This document shows positions 12,801 through 26,777 of a stretch of DNA of 64,000 nucleotides, piece after piece. The stretch's first letter is position 1, and every line of letters starts with the position of its first letter. The notes under the pieces were generated by a model that was not told the DNA's origin, made no database searches, and was given only the letters and a program-made list of their open reading frames with translations. Origin of the DNA: Nymphaea colorata (Eukaryota; Streptophyta; Magnoliopsida; Nymphaeales; Nymphaeaceae); assembly GCF_008831285.2 (NCBI RefSeq), contig NC_045138.2, forward strand, positions 27,623,934-27,687,933. The letters are read 5' to 3'. Made by a program: the position numbers and the translations under genes.

Positions 12801-13925
12801 AGAGAGCCGAAGTTCTCATCCAACCTCTTGTCCTCTTCCAGCATGTTTGGCAAGAGTAACATAATGTCTCATGTATTTACCACATTTTTTGGGATAGATT
12901 CATAAAACATTAACTGCTGCGCAGGTCGTTAAGATAACTTACACGTCAGTGACTCTCCTTTTTCGAGAGAAGATATTTTCAACATGTATCTTAGGATTAT
13001 GGATAATAGGGACCGTTCGATTCAATTTTCGGACAGAACTGGGACCTGAAAATGATATCGAATGTAGTTTGTTTTGGTTTGATTCTTATGGATTTGGATC
13101 TAAAACCAGGATATAGGCCCATTTGTCCTGTACAAAAAGGCAGAAAAAAAGAGCCAGGCTGGATCGAAGACAGCCGACGGATCCAGTTGCGTGCCATACC
13201 ATCAGACCCTGGTCCAACTAACCGGGCTGCTACAGGTCAGACCATGCTCCAATTTTTGTTCGGATTGGATATAGAAAATACCAAACCCGAATCCAAGCTG
13301 TCCGCTTCAAGCAAACCCGTATCCTGCCAGAACAAAAGCCAACGAAGGCCATTAATATTCGAATATTTTTAAAAAAGAGAAGAATTTAATGCCAAATTAA
13401 TTATCAAGTCCTGCTCCGTTCTTAATTAGTTTTTCAAGAAAAGCGGTAACTGCGATCGATATTTAGATAGCGTCACATTTATTATCGCTACAGAGCTTTT
13501 TTTTTTCTTCTGAAAATAACTCAATTTTATCGGTGAATTTTTGTGAAACGTTAATATATTGATGAGATAAAAATTGCAAAAATTCTAAAATTGCCTCAGG
13601 AAAGTGGTTTTTAGCCTTTTACTCGTATTTATTTTGTGCCTTTTGGAAAATGAAAAAAAAAATAATGTTGCGATATTTTGGTCGGCGATATTTTGTTTGT
13701 TTATGGAACGACAACCGTTAGGACTTAGTAGAGCAAGGGAGTCATTACGTGAAAGGTAAAGGGTAAGACCGTGAAAATGGAGGACACGGTGGCTTTAATT
13801 CCGGGAGAGGATCGCGGCCGACAGGCTACTGCAGGTAGCCATTGCGTACGGCCGGTCAGCAGCCGATGACGAGGCGTCGGTGGGTTAACCATGGTCGAAC
13901 GAGGGTTAAGCATCGGCGTGATGAT
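9823..13925. other. Intergenic DNA upstream of NDL
   Basis: AT-rich sequence with a possible small inverted-repeat element at 10571-10727 and GA runs at 10868-10882 and 11528-11543. A repeat of 'tctgatcttaaat...ttctcaaat' phrases lies at 10890-11040 and is related to 49300-49460. A less AT-rich block at 11690-11940 and one at 13000-13330 contain open frames that match nothing I know. Confidence 0.4.
10571..10727. repeat. Possible MITE with gttgccgt inverted ends
   Basis: The left end reads gtgtttgattatttgacgttgccgt. The reverse complement of the right end reads atactattcgttgccgtaca. The shared cgttgccgt core faces inward at both ends. No clear target duplication was seen. Confidence 0.35.
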
Positions 13926-13929
13926 CGGG

Positions 13930-13937
13930 TATATAAG
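13930..13937 (+). promoter_or_regulatory. TATA box of NDL
   Basis: A TATATAAG motif lies 134 bases before the NDL start codon, within a normal plant range. It would place the transcription start near 13960, ahead of a purine-rich GGAGGAAGAAGG leader. Confidence 0.6.
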
Positions 13938-14070
13938 GGCCTGAGATTTGGTATCTTACGTTGGGGAGACGGAGGAGGAAGAAGGGGGAAACGGAGGAGG
14001 AAGAAGGGGGGAAGGAAGGAGAAAATAAAATAAAGAGGAAAAAGAAAAGAAAATTTCAGAGGCCGAGGCA

Positions 14071-17000
14071 ATGGGAGATTCCAGCAGCTCGGTGTCTATT
14101 GATATGGAGACGATCCCTCTGGGAGGACAGGTGCGCCAGTTCCTCTGATTCCCTTGGCTGTGATTTTTTCCAAACATTTCTTATTTCCTGGGGAAATTTT
14201 GGGCTTTGAACGGCTGTAAATGGTGAGTTTCTTGGTTTGCTTTTAAAAATGCCGATCTCCGAAGCATGAGTTTTTGCAGGGTTTTGAGCTCCTTTGTTTT
14301 TTTCTGTGTTTTAGGTGGTTCTGGGAAGGAGAGTCATTTTTTGTTGAGGTTTCTAATGATTTTTTTAGGGTTGATGAATGAGGCTCATTTTTTTTTTGGA
14401 GTCTTGGCTTCTGCCTTCTTTTTGTTTAGGTAAATTGGAATTTGTATGTCTGTTTTGTGAAATTTGGACTTTGAGAAGTTTTCTAGGTTGAGCTTTTAGC
14501 ATGACACGAAGATTAGTAGGTTTTTGTGTGGTCACGCTGTTATTCGAATGGACGAAACTCGAGAGTCAGGATTGGTTTTCTTACTGTATTGCATATTTTT
14601 CTTTTTTTTTCCCGGCGTTTTATAAAGTCCAGAGTTCTGATAAGAGATTCTGTTCTATGTTTAAGAAATGCATTTTTCTTCTTTTTTTGTTTTTTCTATT
14701 TTTTTGTGAGTTTGACTTTTGATTGCTTGCATTTACTAATGATTTAACTCTTCCTCAGCATCGTGTTTGCAACTCTTTCCCAATCAGTTTCCAGGAGAAG
14801 TCCAAAGGATCAATTGTTTGACACTAGTTGTAACTAATTTTTTTTTTTGTTTCAATGATATATTCACACATGTTCAAGCGGCATTGATTTTCCAAGCTCA
14901 AAATGAAGTGTTTGATTCTGCAACTTAGTTTAACATTGCTTGGACCATCATTTTCTCAAGTTTTTGGAGGTTTAATTTGCCGAGTTTAACGATTTTATTG
15001 GTTATATTTGTAGTCATCTTCTTTATCTGATTCTTTGAATACCCGTCATTTTTAATTCCAGGTTAGTCGGAAGCTTGGTCTTCTCCTTCTCCAGAACGAT
15101 TTTCTCAAAAGTGGTCTCGCCGCTTTAGTCAGTTTGTGTCTTAAACTATTGTCTCGTCTGCTCGTGATTCTGTGCTTTGTGAATGGAAAAAACGTTTCAC
15201 AGAAGCGAGATATGCTTTCTACTGCTATTTGGAAGAAATTTTTGTTCTCCTTTCTTGATTTTGGTATTAACGTATGGCTAGAATCGATTGTAAATCTTCT
15301 TAGAAATATGGGATTTAAAGGTGCCGAACGCTTCTTCTACTTCAAACTGTTAGGGTAATTGGTTTCAAAGGTTGTTTATCTGTGATGGTGCTAATTACAT
15401 GTTTTATGTTCATAGTTTTTTAGTTTTTACTTCCAAGTATAAAAAGTGGTTTAGATTTGATCTTACCTTTTTTTTTTGTCCTCCAAGATTTTCTCAAAAA
15501 CATTTCCTTGTGCTTCATTTGTTTCTAGAGCACTGGTGGGATTGATGGTTAAGAGCCTTACAGGATCTGGGATATGGGCATTTATTTGTGTATGCACGCG
15601 TGTCAAAACCTGGTTTTGTTGCTTATGACTGGCATCTAATTCGTCTTGTGGTTTTGAAAATTTTCCAATTGTTGGCAGTCTTCATACTACTCTGCCTTTT
15701 CCTTATCTTACGTTTCTGAGGTGTCTGATACTTCTACAGGAGCATATCTTACATACAAGTCATGGTCCTCTCTCTGTAACTGTATTCGGAGATGTTGATA
15801 AGCCAGCACTTGTAACTTACCCTGACGTTGCTTTGAATCGTAAGTGGTTCGTACATGGGTTCTACATGATAATTCTTTACTTATAATCTTTTCAATTATC
15901 ATCACATATATTTCCAAGCGTTTACTTCTTGGGCCCAATGATTTCATGCTTAACTTTGGATATTTGAGATGCCTACATAGTCCTTCTACGTGATAAGATA
16001 GTTTTTGTCTTGACTTAGAATATTTATCCGTTATACACCAAGCATGTCCCCATTATTCACATTTATCTGCTTTGCTGTGAGCGGCTTTAGAATTTTGATC
16101 ATGTGGCAAATGAAAATTTTTTCTGCTTATGGCTTTGAAACAGATATGTCTTGCTTCCAAGGATTATTCTGTTGCCCTGAAGCTGCTTGCTTGCTGCTTC
16201 ACAACTTCTGCATCTATCATATTGATCCTCCTGGACATGAGGTTTGTGATTTGGTTTTGATTCTCTCTCTCTTTTTCTCCCTCTTTCCTCACTCAATATA
16301 TTGCATTGAATATGACTCCTTTGTACTCATATTGCAATGCCCTTTTAAGTGTTTTTGCAGTTGGGAGCAGCTGCTATTTCTTCTGAACGACCTCTTCCTT
16401 CTGTTCATGATTTAGCAGATCAGGTTGCTGAAGTTCTGGATTTTTTCGGGTGTGTATGATCAATAGTTGTATATTTTATGTTTTTTCATAAACATTCCAT
16501 GCCTGTCTCTAATTGTGATTTTGTGCTATTTTCTCAGTCTTCAAAATCTTAGATCGTGTGTGTGTTTTGAAGTTTTTTTGTGCTTATATAAGTTGATTCT
16601 CTTTTAAAAGGCTCAGCAGTGTTATATGCATGGGGGTCACAGCGGGTGCCTACATCCTTACCCTCTTTGCGGTGCGTATGCCTTTTAGATCAGTTCAAAG
16701 CTTCTTCATTTTAACCGTACTGTTTTTGCCCTTTGTTTACTTATCCAGTTTCTAAATTGATTTTTTGATGTTCTTGCAGATGAAGTATAGGGAGCGTGTT
16801 CTTGGTCTAATACTTGTTTCCCCTTTATGCAAAGCACCCTCTTGGACAGAGTGGATATATAGCAAGGTTTCTTTCTTTGCTTTCTTTTCTTTTAGATGTT
16901 TGTCATTTGGCAAAAATGTGAGTTTATTGGGTGCCAGACCCATGTGAGGAGTGCAAGGAACCCAGAATACCAGACAACTGGACCACGGATTGTCTGTTAT

Positions 17001-20000
17001 TCAAGAAATTTTTATGAATTTGCTGAGGCATGTTTCATGATATACTTACCATCTTCGGTCTTGGTAGTAGTGCAATGGAGAATAGTATTTTACGGGTATA
17101 TATTGCTTAGAGATTCGGTGCCCATAACTGTATGTTAAGGTCGAGTAAGGTAGTTCTTGTTAATTGGCGTTTTATTATAGGCTTATAGCAAAAGGTAGTG
17201 CAATGTTTTTTACAAATGAAATAATAAAGTGCTCAAACATTTAGTGCAGAGTCTCATGACATGTCTTCAGAAACTAGTAGATATTACCGACTAATAAAGG
17301 AATGAGGTGTTAGTTTAATTTACTGTGGTTTGACTTGGACTGAGCACGTAGCTCTTTTTTCCAATTTTCATGTCTCTTCCAGGATATCTGTGGTTTGAGT
17401 GGGCTAGTTCACCTCTTTTGAATTGTCCTTTGACTCTTAACCAGAAACTTGTCAAACATGACAACCGCTTTTTGTCAAACACAGACTGCCATTTGAAGTG
17501 GCACAACTTTTAATCTCATGATTGAATTGTTTTGACAGTTTGACCAAGACCGTTGTTTCTGGTGATTTGGCAGGTCGTTTCAAATTTACTGTACTTTTAT
17601 GGGATGTGTGGTGTTGTTAAGGAGTTCTTGCTTCAGAGGTACTTCAGCAAGGTAGTCATATTTTTTCATATTTCTTCCCGGTATAATTTTCTGGTACGCT
17701 GTGGTTAACAGTCACCTTCCATCATCATTTCAGGAAGCTCGGGGTGGTGCAAATGTTATTGAGTCGGACATTGTTCTTGCATGCAGAAGGGTAATTGAAC
17801 ATTTTTTGGCATTTGTAATGAATGATAAGCAAAGTAAAAGAGGATTTCCTGCTGATTAATGAGATTATCTTGCAGTTGCTGGATGAGAGACAAGGAACAA
17901 ATGTTACACGCTTTCTTGAAGCAATTAGCCGGTATGTTTGCACATCCCTCATTTATAGTTCTGTTTGGTTGAAAAAATAATGGTACCTTGGGTCGCCATC
18001 ATATAGCTTGATGTTTAGGTCGCACTAGTTGCAACCAAGGGGCGCAAGTTCAAAATCCTAGGTGTCTTGCCATCTTGGTTAATCCTTTGATGATCCAACT
18101 TCAATTTACCTGTGACCATTAGTTCCTTTGAAATGCATAGCCATGTGACCGTCAATTAGTTAAGTCGACTTTCGTGGGTCCTATTTATGCGGCCATATTT
18201 CCATCTCTGTCTGTTTCTTCTGGCAGTCACTGGAAATGTGCAGTTGCGGGCAGCTTATGCCTTTTTTATAGCTTACTAGCCAAAGTCGCATTGGCATCGT
18301 TCTCCACTATCATCAAAAGCTTAATCCTGTTGCATTGGCTTGTCAGAGTCCTCCAAGATCTAGCTTTATGGGAGTTTACTACTGATCTTTCTAGATCTGC
18401 AGCATGACCTGCTTAATTATGCAAGAGTTCAAACCGCATTTTTATTGCCATGTTAATCATTGTTACGAGCTTCCCCTTGCCATTTTCTTCTCGGTGTTAC
18501 CTGGTTCTTGGTTTGATTTTTCGAAGGTTAGGTTTGAGGCATGTTTGTATTCTTGTGTTCAAACTCAGGCTTTTGCATTTCGTTTAACACTTTTAAATGA
18601 ACCATGCCCACAATATGAAAATATTGAGACCCAAGTGTATGATTTTTTTATGTATTTTTTTTCGTCTTATTCGTAAAAGTATTATTTATCGGCGAACATT
18701 GTTCCTTTTTGAGCATGATGATTGCGTGATTCTTTTTAAAGGATTTATCGGGTTGGCCCTCTAGTGGTAGGTCCAACCGTTGAGCGATTATTTTAATTTA
18801 GAAACCCATGCGCTGAATTCTGCTGTAAAGTGCGGAAGGTTGGGCCTGGCTGCCGAAGTATTAATATTTTCACGCAGTCAACATGGTTGGATCTTTCTTA
18901 TGGCCTTCGGTTTGAGACTAGGGGTTCAATACGTCCCTAAAAATCTCCTTGGTCAGGGGGTCCTCCAATCCCGGTGTATACGTTAGTCCGTCCCACCTTG
19001 ATTTACGGAGCATGATCCGTCAATGTCATAGTTAGATAGGCAAATTTTTTTGTGGTCCATGCAACTTTTGTTTGTGGTGCAATTGAGACAAATGAACTTT
19101 TGACCATCATCGGCATGTGGGATGTAAAAAGTAGCCGTTACTAGCCATTCATGTGCCACCCTCGGTCTCTTTTATCCTATTGCATTTCACTCGTTCCCTA
19201 CCACGTCTCTACCAATCTAGCTATCACAAATTTGACCGTTTGCATGTGGGTGCTCCTAAGACTGTCCTTTAGTGTGAAATGGGGTTTTGGACTGGGATCC
19301 GATCCATGCCTGCTAGGACAGTGAGTCTCTATTTTGTTGAGATCTGAAGCGTATGAGAGCTGGGCTGCATGGCTCGGAGTCTGGTGGACTTATTTTGAAT
19401 ACAACTTTTAGGTTACAAGTTTATACTTTGTATCTGGTTTTATATGGGGTGCAAGGAAGGAAACTTGCCAAGTCATATGGTCAATTGCTGTGTTGGGGAA
19501 CATTAAGACCACCTGGTCTTGGGAGGCTAAGAGCATGGACTACCACCTTGATCCCTTGAGCTGGACCAACGGATTCCACGACTCGTTCTGGTCTGACTGA
19601 AGTTGCTTGCCGTTGCTTTGAGCCCCAGTGCTACGGTTTCCGTCTCCCACACACGCATACATCCTTAACGTTAGTGCATCTGTCACCCACACACACACGA
19701 CGCATCTCCTTGCACCCACCCAGAGGTTTCGGTTTTGAGTGTGTATTTGTGCATGCAGGAGGCACGACGTAACTGACGGCTTGAAGAAACTCAGATGTCG
19801 GACACTAATATTTGTTGGCGAAAATTCTCCCTTCCACTCAGAAGCTCTCTATATGACCTCCAAGATGGACAGGAAATACACGGCATTGGTTGAGGTATGG
19901 GGGTTCTCCTGTTCCCTTTGTTCCACCTCCCAACATCTTCTCTGCACATCATTGCATGCGTGAAAAAAAAAGAAAAGAAAAAGGAACAAAAACAAGAAAC

Positions 20001-20881
20001 CGTGTGGGTCAGTGCTTGTTTTGCTCTACTAGAGTCTGTGGGTTCTGCGAATCTTTAACCCCCTTTCTGTGCCTTCGCCCCCATGTGAATTGTCAGTGAG
20101 CTCCTTTTTGTTGGTTCAAGTTTTTATTATTTAAAATGATGCTTTAAATATCTGGACAATGATCATAATCCTTGTCCAACGATATATTGGTGTCTAGCTG
20201 CAATTGCAAATGGCCAAAATCATCTGGCGTCCACTGTGGGGGCGAAGAAAACTTCGGGTTTTGGCACCTTGTCAGAGACTGATCAAAGTGTACGCGTATG
20301 ATATGACTTTGTATGCCCGTGGTGATTGGGTCAAGGCAGTTTTTTTTTTCCCTTTTTTTTTTCTGCAGCTTCTTCGCACGAAGTCTGTAAACCTATAAAA
20401 TAATGCAGGCAGAATGTATGCCCACGAAGGTGAGGCCATCGTGGCGCATTTTGTCTCCTTAGTTTTATGGTTCTACAGCCATCTGATCCACGAGAAGAGG
20501 ATGATGCTCCCTTAGAAAAAAACATTTTGTAAATTTGGTAGTTTGAAAGGCGTGGATTTCGATCTAAGTTCGTTTTGTAAATAGTTCTTAATGATACATT
20601 AGATATTGAAAAAAATGTCACTATATGAACGAAGAAAATTAATGATGTAAGTTGCGCGGAAGCAGGTGCAAGCATGTGGGTCGATGGTGACGGAGGAGCA
20701 ACCTCACGCCATGCTGATTCCGTTGGAGTACTTCCTCATGGGATATGGGGTCTACAGGCAATGCCAGTATTCGACCAGTCCGACCAGCCCGTTGAGCCCT
20801 TCATGCATCTCGCCGGAGTTGCTGTCTCCAGAAAGCATGGGGTTGAAGCTGAAGCCGATAAAGACCCGCGTCTCCAGCTGA
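14071..20881 (+). CDS. NDL: NDR-like protein (NDL / SF21 family), 11 exons
   Basis: NDL proteins are plant relatives of animal NDRG. In Arabidopsis they bind the G-protein beta-gamma dimer and RGS1 and modulate auxin transport. Exons: 14071-14130, 15740-15839, 16144-16241, 16361-16449, 16611-16671, 16780-16866, 17574-17651, 17734-17790, 17876-17931, 19759-19894 and 20666-20881. They join in frame to 345 residues, the usual family length. The start [19 protein letters not shown] matches the family. Key blocks are [23 protein letters not shown] (about 122-130), [34 protein letters not shown] and a C-terminus with [19 protein letters not shown]. The fold is alpha/beta-hydrolase, but the nucleophile position is Thr (GVTAG), so it is probably not catalytic, as in other NDR proteins. 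Intron 9 (17932-19758) is much longer than the rest. Confidence 0.95.
17932..19758 (+). other. Long intron 9 of NDL with repeat-like sequence
   Basis: This intron is about 1.8 kb, while introns 2 to 8 are mostly 80-700 bases. It contains blocks with B-box-like strings (gcaagttcaaaatcct near 18049; aggggttcaatacgtcc near 18918) and a CA-rich patch near 19690. It probably grew by insertion of small elements. No coding motif was found in it. Confidence 0.45.
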
Positions 20882-23580
20882 GAAAGCAACCAAGTTCGGC
20901 GGAAGAAGGCCGGTGTACATTTCTGCTAATTCTTGGACGGATCCATGTACAAGGCAGAGGGATTCTTGGGTGTAGATAAAAGGAGGGAGGGCAAGTGTTA
21001 TACTCCAAATTCATTTGTAGTCATAAGCCAAGCTGTCTGTAACATTATCTCTTTCATTATTTATATCTTCGGATTACAATAAGGGTGAAGAGTGTCTGGA
21101 AAAGTTCTATCTGAATCCCTCCCTGTTGGCCGGATCCTCCACTTTGGGGGCAATTTCATTATATGATTGTCAGAAACTCTCTGAATCAGGCTAACGTGGT
21201 CCGAATTTATTTTTCCTAATAAAAAACTTCATATATTTATATATTTTTATACTCTTTTCGCCTGTCATGTGTATATCCACTTCGGCCCTAGGAAGGTAGC
21301 CAGGCGTACCTACCTACTCCCTAGTACCAAAAATTAAATCGCTTCACATCAAATACAATACCTTTTGCCTACAGCCAGGCTGTTGTGGAGCCTCGTCAAT
21401 ATCTTTTCATAAAAATCTTGTTGTGAGCAGTGGCAGTTTTCCTTTTAAAAAGGGGGAAAGGATGCCCTTAAACAGCTCACGTCGCTTCGTCGTTGGGGCA
21501 TGGGATGGCCGGTGTCGGGGGCTTTACCCAACCGAAGATACTATGCTTGAGCTGCAGATAAAGTTGAAAATCCCTTGGTTCGCTTGATCCAACGTCCTCG
21601 CCGCTTGGGGATCTCCGCGCACTCGATGCCAGCTGCAAATCGGGGAGGACACAACTTTTCCTTTTCCCCCTTGGGGGGCAGCTCAGGGTTTTCGTGCTTG
21701 GAGTGCAACGGCTGGAAAGGTGATGGGCATTAAATAAAAAGAGAACAAGAAAATTTTGAGAACAAACCATTTCCTTCCGTTCGCTTTTTTGAAGGAACGT
21801 ATCTTGCTGAAGTTGCAGGGAGGGGTTTGAGATATTTGCTGGTAGTTGCTTTTAATTTTTCCGCACCAACTCTTGCGATATAAAAATGTGCGCACCACAA
21901 AAAATTATGATCTTTTTCTGGCATCTCCACTATGGGAATGACTCGATGGACAGAATTACATTACTATATGATATCTAAAATCTCCGTAGTTTGATGTAAC
22001 TTTGAGCAATAAACAGGTTCAAAATGTCATGAATAACTCAAAACTCGAAGAAAATGATGATATTTGTGAGCCTGTGAGGATATCTCTGTAATGGCGTGGG
22101 TAGCAAGGGTTAGCTGTGCCGGTGTCAACATCTAGGGCCTCCTTTGATTCCAAACATGATCGCAAGGTGTGTCTTCTTGCTGCAACATGCCACGGTGAGT
22201 GAGGTGTGAGCTCTAGACCAACCGCCAACTAGCCAAGGACCTAATAACTAGGGTTCAACTTCATGACAAACTTAATAATGACAGCGAAATGCGTTATGAA
22301 GGGAGATCCAAGCACTTGATTTCCCAATTCAATTGGGAGTAATTTCAGGAACAGATTAAAAAAAGGAACACCAGATCCGTTGGGGTTCAAATGCTTGGTT
22401 TCCCGATATATGATTAATGTCAGCAAAAGTTGAAGAAAGAAAAAAAAGATCATCAGATCCAATGAGAAAATTAATGACTTTTTCCAGGAAGTGTAATCAA
22501 GAGCAAACTGTGTTGTTTAACTTGCTTATGAGGCATCAAGGGGCATAGCATAGCTCAAAAAACAGGTCTCTAATTCGATTCCTATGATCACTATGCCTCT
22601 CTGTCTTAAGTGTGGCAGAGGCAGAGCCACTTTTGTAGGTGGTGCGTTGTTAACCTCCTGCTCACCCAAAAGAAAATTCTTACCAAATTTTGCCTTAAAA
22701 GAAATTGGTTACAACTTGCGCAAATCTTATGCAGTATGACATTGCAAAGTGCGATCTTACTCAGATGACATGATACATTACTTTTATCATCATGACTGAA
22801 AGATAAATAGGGGAAGCCAGTTGCCCAGCGTGTCACCCATTTCCAAAGACTTCCCACCAATTGCTTACCTAACTTATCTATTTCAAATTCTGACTCGGTT
22901 TATTATATTTGTTCATCATTTAACTCACCACACATCTCGTCGCACTCTTTCACCAAGTTAAGCTTTTTGGACGTTTGATTAATGGCTTCCTTTGATTAAA
23001 CCAGAGAGAGCATGTAGGACCACGACGAAGGTTACTGTAGCAAACAAGAGGAACCGCAAACAATCACTCAATATATAAAGTTGGCAAGTTTGGTAGTAAG
23101 TAAACGGTAGATAAGTTGATTTTCCATAAATGTTTTCTAAGGGAAGGTGGGTGTTGTGTTTGTTAATTGGGATACCAAATTCTGTCACGGAGAGGGTTGA
23201 AGTCATGTAGAGTTGAATCTTCAGGGAGAAACATTGATAAGATTAGGCCATTTTCATTCGTTTGATATAGTAGGACGAATGCTTGACTTTGTGGTTCAAA
23301 TTCCATGAATGTCGTCACACCTATGGAAAAGTATAGTAAACTTTCCTCAGAAGTCGTTTGGAAAGTTTGGATATTCGATGTGTCTTTTCCTATAATGAAA
23401 CTAAGTTTTAGCCAGTGGTTGAAGATCGGCCCACTGGAATTTAGTTAAGGTCTTAGAGATAAAGATATCAGTTTGGTTTTTTCTCAAAAATAGAACGAGG
23501 TACCAATGGATAGGCAAAGAAAACAAAAACGCCTTTGACTTCACTTCTGGCCCGAGTTTATCATCGACTGATAGAGGCGC

Positions 23581-23603
23581 TCTCTCTCTCTCTCTCTCTC
23601 TCT
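23581..23603. repeat. (CT)n microsatellite
   Basis: Uninterrupted TC/CT dinucleotides over 23 bases. Confidence 0.9.
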
Positions 23604-25055
23604 TAGCTGTTGTCTTTTTGACGGCCTTATAACAATATATTACTTGTATGTGGGCAATCGTTGACACAAGGCCACACCTGACTCAGCCACTAGATTTACA
23701 TTGGTTTTGCCAAATGCAATTTGAGAGACATTAATCTAAAAGCTTTCATGCTTTTAAGATGCAATAATATGTAGAAATTGCAAGTATTTGAATGCCTCTA
23801 TGTTCAAATAAACGTATTTTCTTGGGTTGGTGTGGGCAACTGCATGCACCTGCCTGCCAATATGTGCTTCTACCACTAACCAGAAATGGTGTCTCTGTTA
23901 CTTCTTTCCCGCTTCTCTTTCTTGAGGTTTTTGTGAGGTTCATTCTTGTTTTTTTTTTTTTTTTTTTTGAGTGAGTAGGAGGTTAACAATCCACCACCCA
24001 GAAAAGAGGCCCGAAGGCCTCCCATCGTTTTCCCTACTTCTGAGGTTTTGTGCCGTGTCGGAGCCCGGATAGACAGTGGGTACTCATTCTTCTGTGTTCC
24101 TGTAAATATCGGGTAACCGATTAATTTATTATTTGCCTCAATAATTCGAGCACAAAATTTCAAAGACATAAATGAACAACCTTGGTTACCCATTTGCAAA
24201 CAATGGATGCAGATTGGCAGTTGTTAAATCAATTCCGCTGCCTACTTTGGGTGATATACTGGTCTGCCCCTAGGGGGTGGTTTCAAGGGCCTTGGCTACC
24301 CTTCTAAAAAAAAAATTTACATATAAAATTTTAAAAAAATTTTATGTATCCTATATAAAAATTTTAAAAAAATATGTTTCAACCCATGTCAAAATTTTGA
24401 AACCATAATTTAGCCTCCCTCATGAAAAATTTCTATCGCCGCCGTTAGCTCGTTTGTTCCATAAATATGGACCTCGAAAGACTGCTGCAAGAAAATCAAC
24501 GTTTTTTTCTACAATGATCCTTAGAAGTATAAAAGATTACATTCATTGGAAAAAGGAGAAGTACTGTGCTGATTTTTGCATCAATTTTCTCTTTGGACGC
24601 TCATTCTTGCTAGCATATAACAAGCAGCCACTTAGCTTATTGAACTTATTGTTTTAAAACTTGCCAAGTCAACTCATTAACTCAGCTTACTCAGCTCAGC
24701 AAGGTGATTCATTCCTAACTATTTAATTACTTAATTTCCGGCATAAATCTTTGAATCTGTTGAAATATAAAATTTCGAATTATTAGTTATTTATTTAATT
24801 AGCGCATTGCAAAGGAAAAGTTAAAATTTTTGGCATGGTTTTTCTATTGTCAACCTTTAGAGCATTGAGCTCTTTATCTTTGGACTTTTAGATTTAGATA
24901 ATATATATGAGTATAGTTGTGAATGTTTACTATTTTGACCTATTATTGGCTGTTGAGTTGTTTTTCATTGATTTATTGTTACCTAATACTTTATATTGGG
25001 GGCTACAACTATAAAGTAGCAGTAGGAGCTTCTCGTTATTAGACGAATAAATAAG

Positions 25056-25288
25056 ACCTAGCTATTACATTTCTTGACGTTAAATTGATTTATTTCTAAG
25101 TTATATACATAATCATGTCATGCTACAATATTTGAATGTTTAAATGATAAGTTATATATTATTTTCCATAAATATGACCTAGTTATTACATTTCGGGATG
25201 TTATATAGATTTATTTCTAAGTTATATACATAATTATGTCATGCTACAACATTTTTAAGTCTAATTGATAAGTTATATATTATTTTCC
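25056..25288. repeat. Two-copy tandem repeat, period about 121
   Basis: The phrase gatttatttctaagttatat recurs at 25087 and 25208. The flanking phrases (ctattacattt before it; gataagttatatattatttt after it) recur in the same order, so the whole block of about 115 bases is duplicated with a few mismatches. Confidence 0.75.
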
Positions 25289-25702
25289 TTTCGAAAATCA
25301 TAGAGGGAGAACAGACGAGTCAAAGTCGCAAGTCACTCGGCTTTAGAACATTGATTGAACTCTTGAGTTCACCTCTAACTTTAACGTTTTATTAGGCTCT
25401 TGACGACCTCAACCTTGATGGTTTTATGTTGATGCCTTAGTGATGTAGATGAGTTAAAAAAAAGAAATCGCTTTTGAAAGGGAAAGCAAAGGCAAAATGT
25501 TTCTTTGCTTGATTGCAAAGATTGGTATATATAATTTCCAATCTTGATTGATATTTATATTGTTAGATAGCGGCCATGAGCCCACTACCCTCAAAGTTTC
25601 ACAGAGCTTGTTTCAGGACCTATAATAGTTAAAAAAAAAGGAGCACATTGGAACATAACAACGACCACATTAAGATTTGAAAGGGTTGGCAGACTGAAAC
25701 TA

Positions 25703-25775
25703 GAAACTAAAACTAGAAAGGGTTGGAACATAACAACTACTATATGAAACTAAAACTAGAAAGGGTTGGCAGACT
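25703..25775. repeat. Short tandem duplication, period 43
   Basis: The string aaactaaaactagaaagg, followed by gttgg, occurs at 25704 and again at 25747. An older related phrase (gaaagggttggcagactg) lies just upstream. Confidence 0.7.
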
Positions 25776-26777
25776 CCAAACCAAGCGCAGATGTAGCCTT
25801 GGTCCTTAAAGGCAAGGAGAAAGAGGCGGATTTGAGCTCTCGACTTGATGGCATCGCATTTGCTGACCAGGAACCAAAACAAAATGTATATTGCTTGGCT
25901 ATTTTAGGCGAGGAGGAAGAGCATTTCATCCTATGCTCAAAGGAGAGCATAAGCTCCCACCCAACCTCTCTTTCTATACGGAACAACGCCTGCTTTCAGT
26001 GTCTTAAGATGATGCCCTTCACCTTATTTCAACTTGCATATCATCAGTGGACCCCTTTCTGTAGTACAAACAATTCGTGTCCTAAAAATTCAAAACAAAA
26101 ACTGGCTGCCCAATAGCATCTATTCCGACCGTTGTCGTTGTGCCAAACCCATCGAAAATGCCTCTTTAATAAACTAGTTAGATTGATTGTACATTTCAAG
26201 AAGTGTTCCATGAGAAAATGCATGAAACAGTTGCATGTTACTCTCCAAGGGCAGGTGAAAAATGAAGATGCGTGTACCAGTTGTAGATGATTTGGCCACC
26301 ATTGTTGCCTGCTTTTCAACACTCAACGGGTGGTGTCTTAGCCAGGACTATCTAATGCTTCTAGTGGCCATTTGGCTGCCACTAGTGTCTTTTATAGCCA
26401 CTTGAGTTGGGTTATTGTGCTTGTTCGTGGTGGATTCCACAATTTCATTGGAGTTTCAGTAGGGGGACGAATCGAAGCAAATTGATGCATAAACTTGGGA
26501 GTCGCTGTTTTCTTGGCTCTAGAAAGGCTCTAAAATCATTCTGCTGTAAGAGTATCATGCCGGTTCCAAGCACGAATTCGGCCTTGTGGTGCCGACTCTT
26601 ATCATCAAAGAACAATATTTTTCTTCCCTTACCGATCCATTTTCTGGCATATTCAATCAGATAAGAAAGTGGGGAGTGAGTAATTGGACAAAATACTTTA
26701 CATATGCACATAAAGATGTAAGCGTTTACCATATCCAAAGGCATCAATGAAAGTTTTCCAAGGATAATTGGACTCAA

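Larger units (their letters stand above)
20882..26777. other. Intergenic: NDL 3' flank to repeat copy 3
   Basis: After the NDL 3' untranslated region the DNA is AT-rich. It has a CT run (23581-23603), a T run (about 23950-23968), a two-copy tandem at 25056-25288 and a short tandem near 25703-25775. Open frames at 21477-21770 and 25766-26777 have mixed composition and match no family I recognise. Confidence 0.4.

Noticed and set aside
13052-13372. 106-codon frame upstream of NDL
   Set aside because: No domain recognised; wording resembles degenerate dispersed repeat phrases found elsewhere in the window.
18010-18070. Possible tRNA gene (B-box-like gcaagttcaaaatcct)
   Set aside because: No cloverleaf can be drawn and the A-box is poor; at best a SINE fragment.
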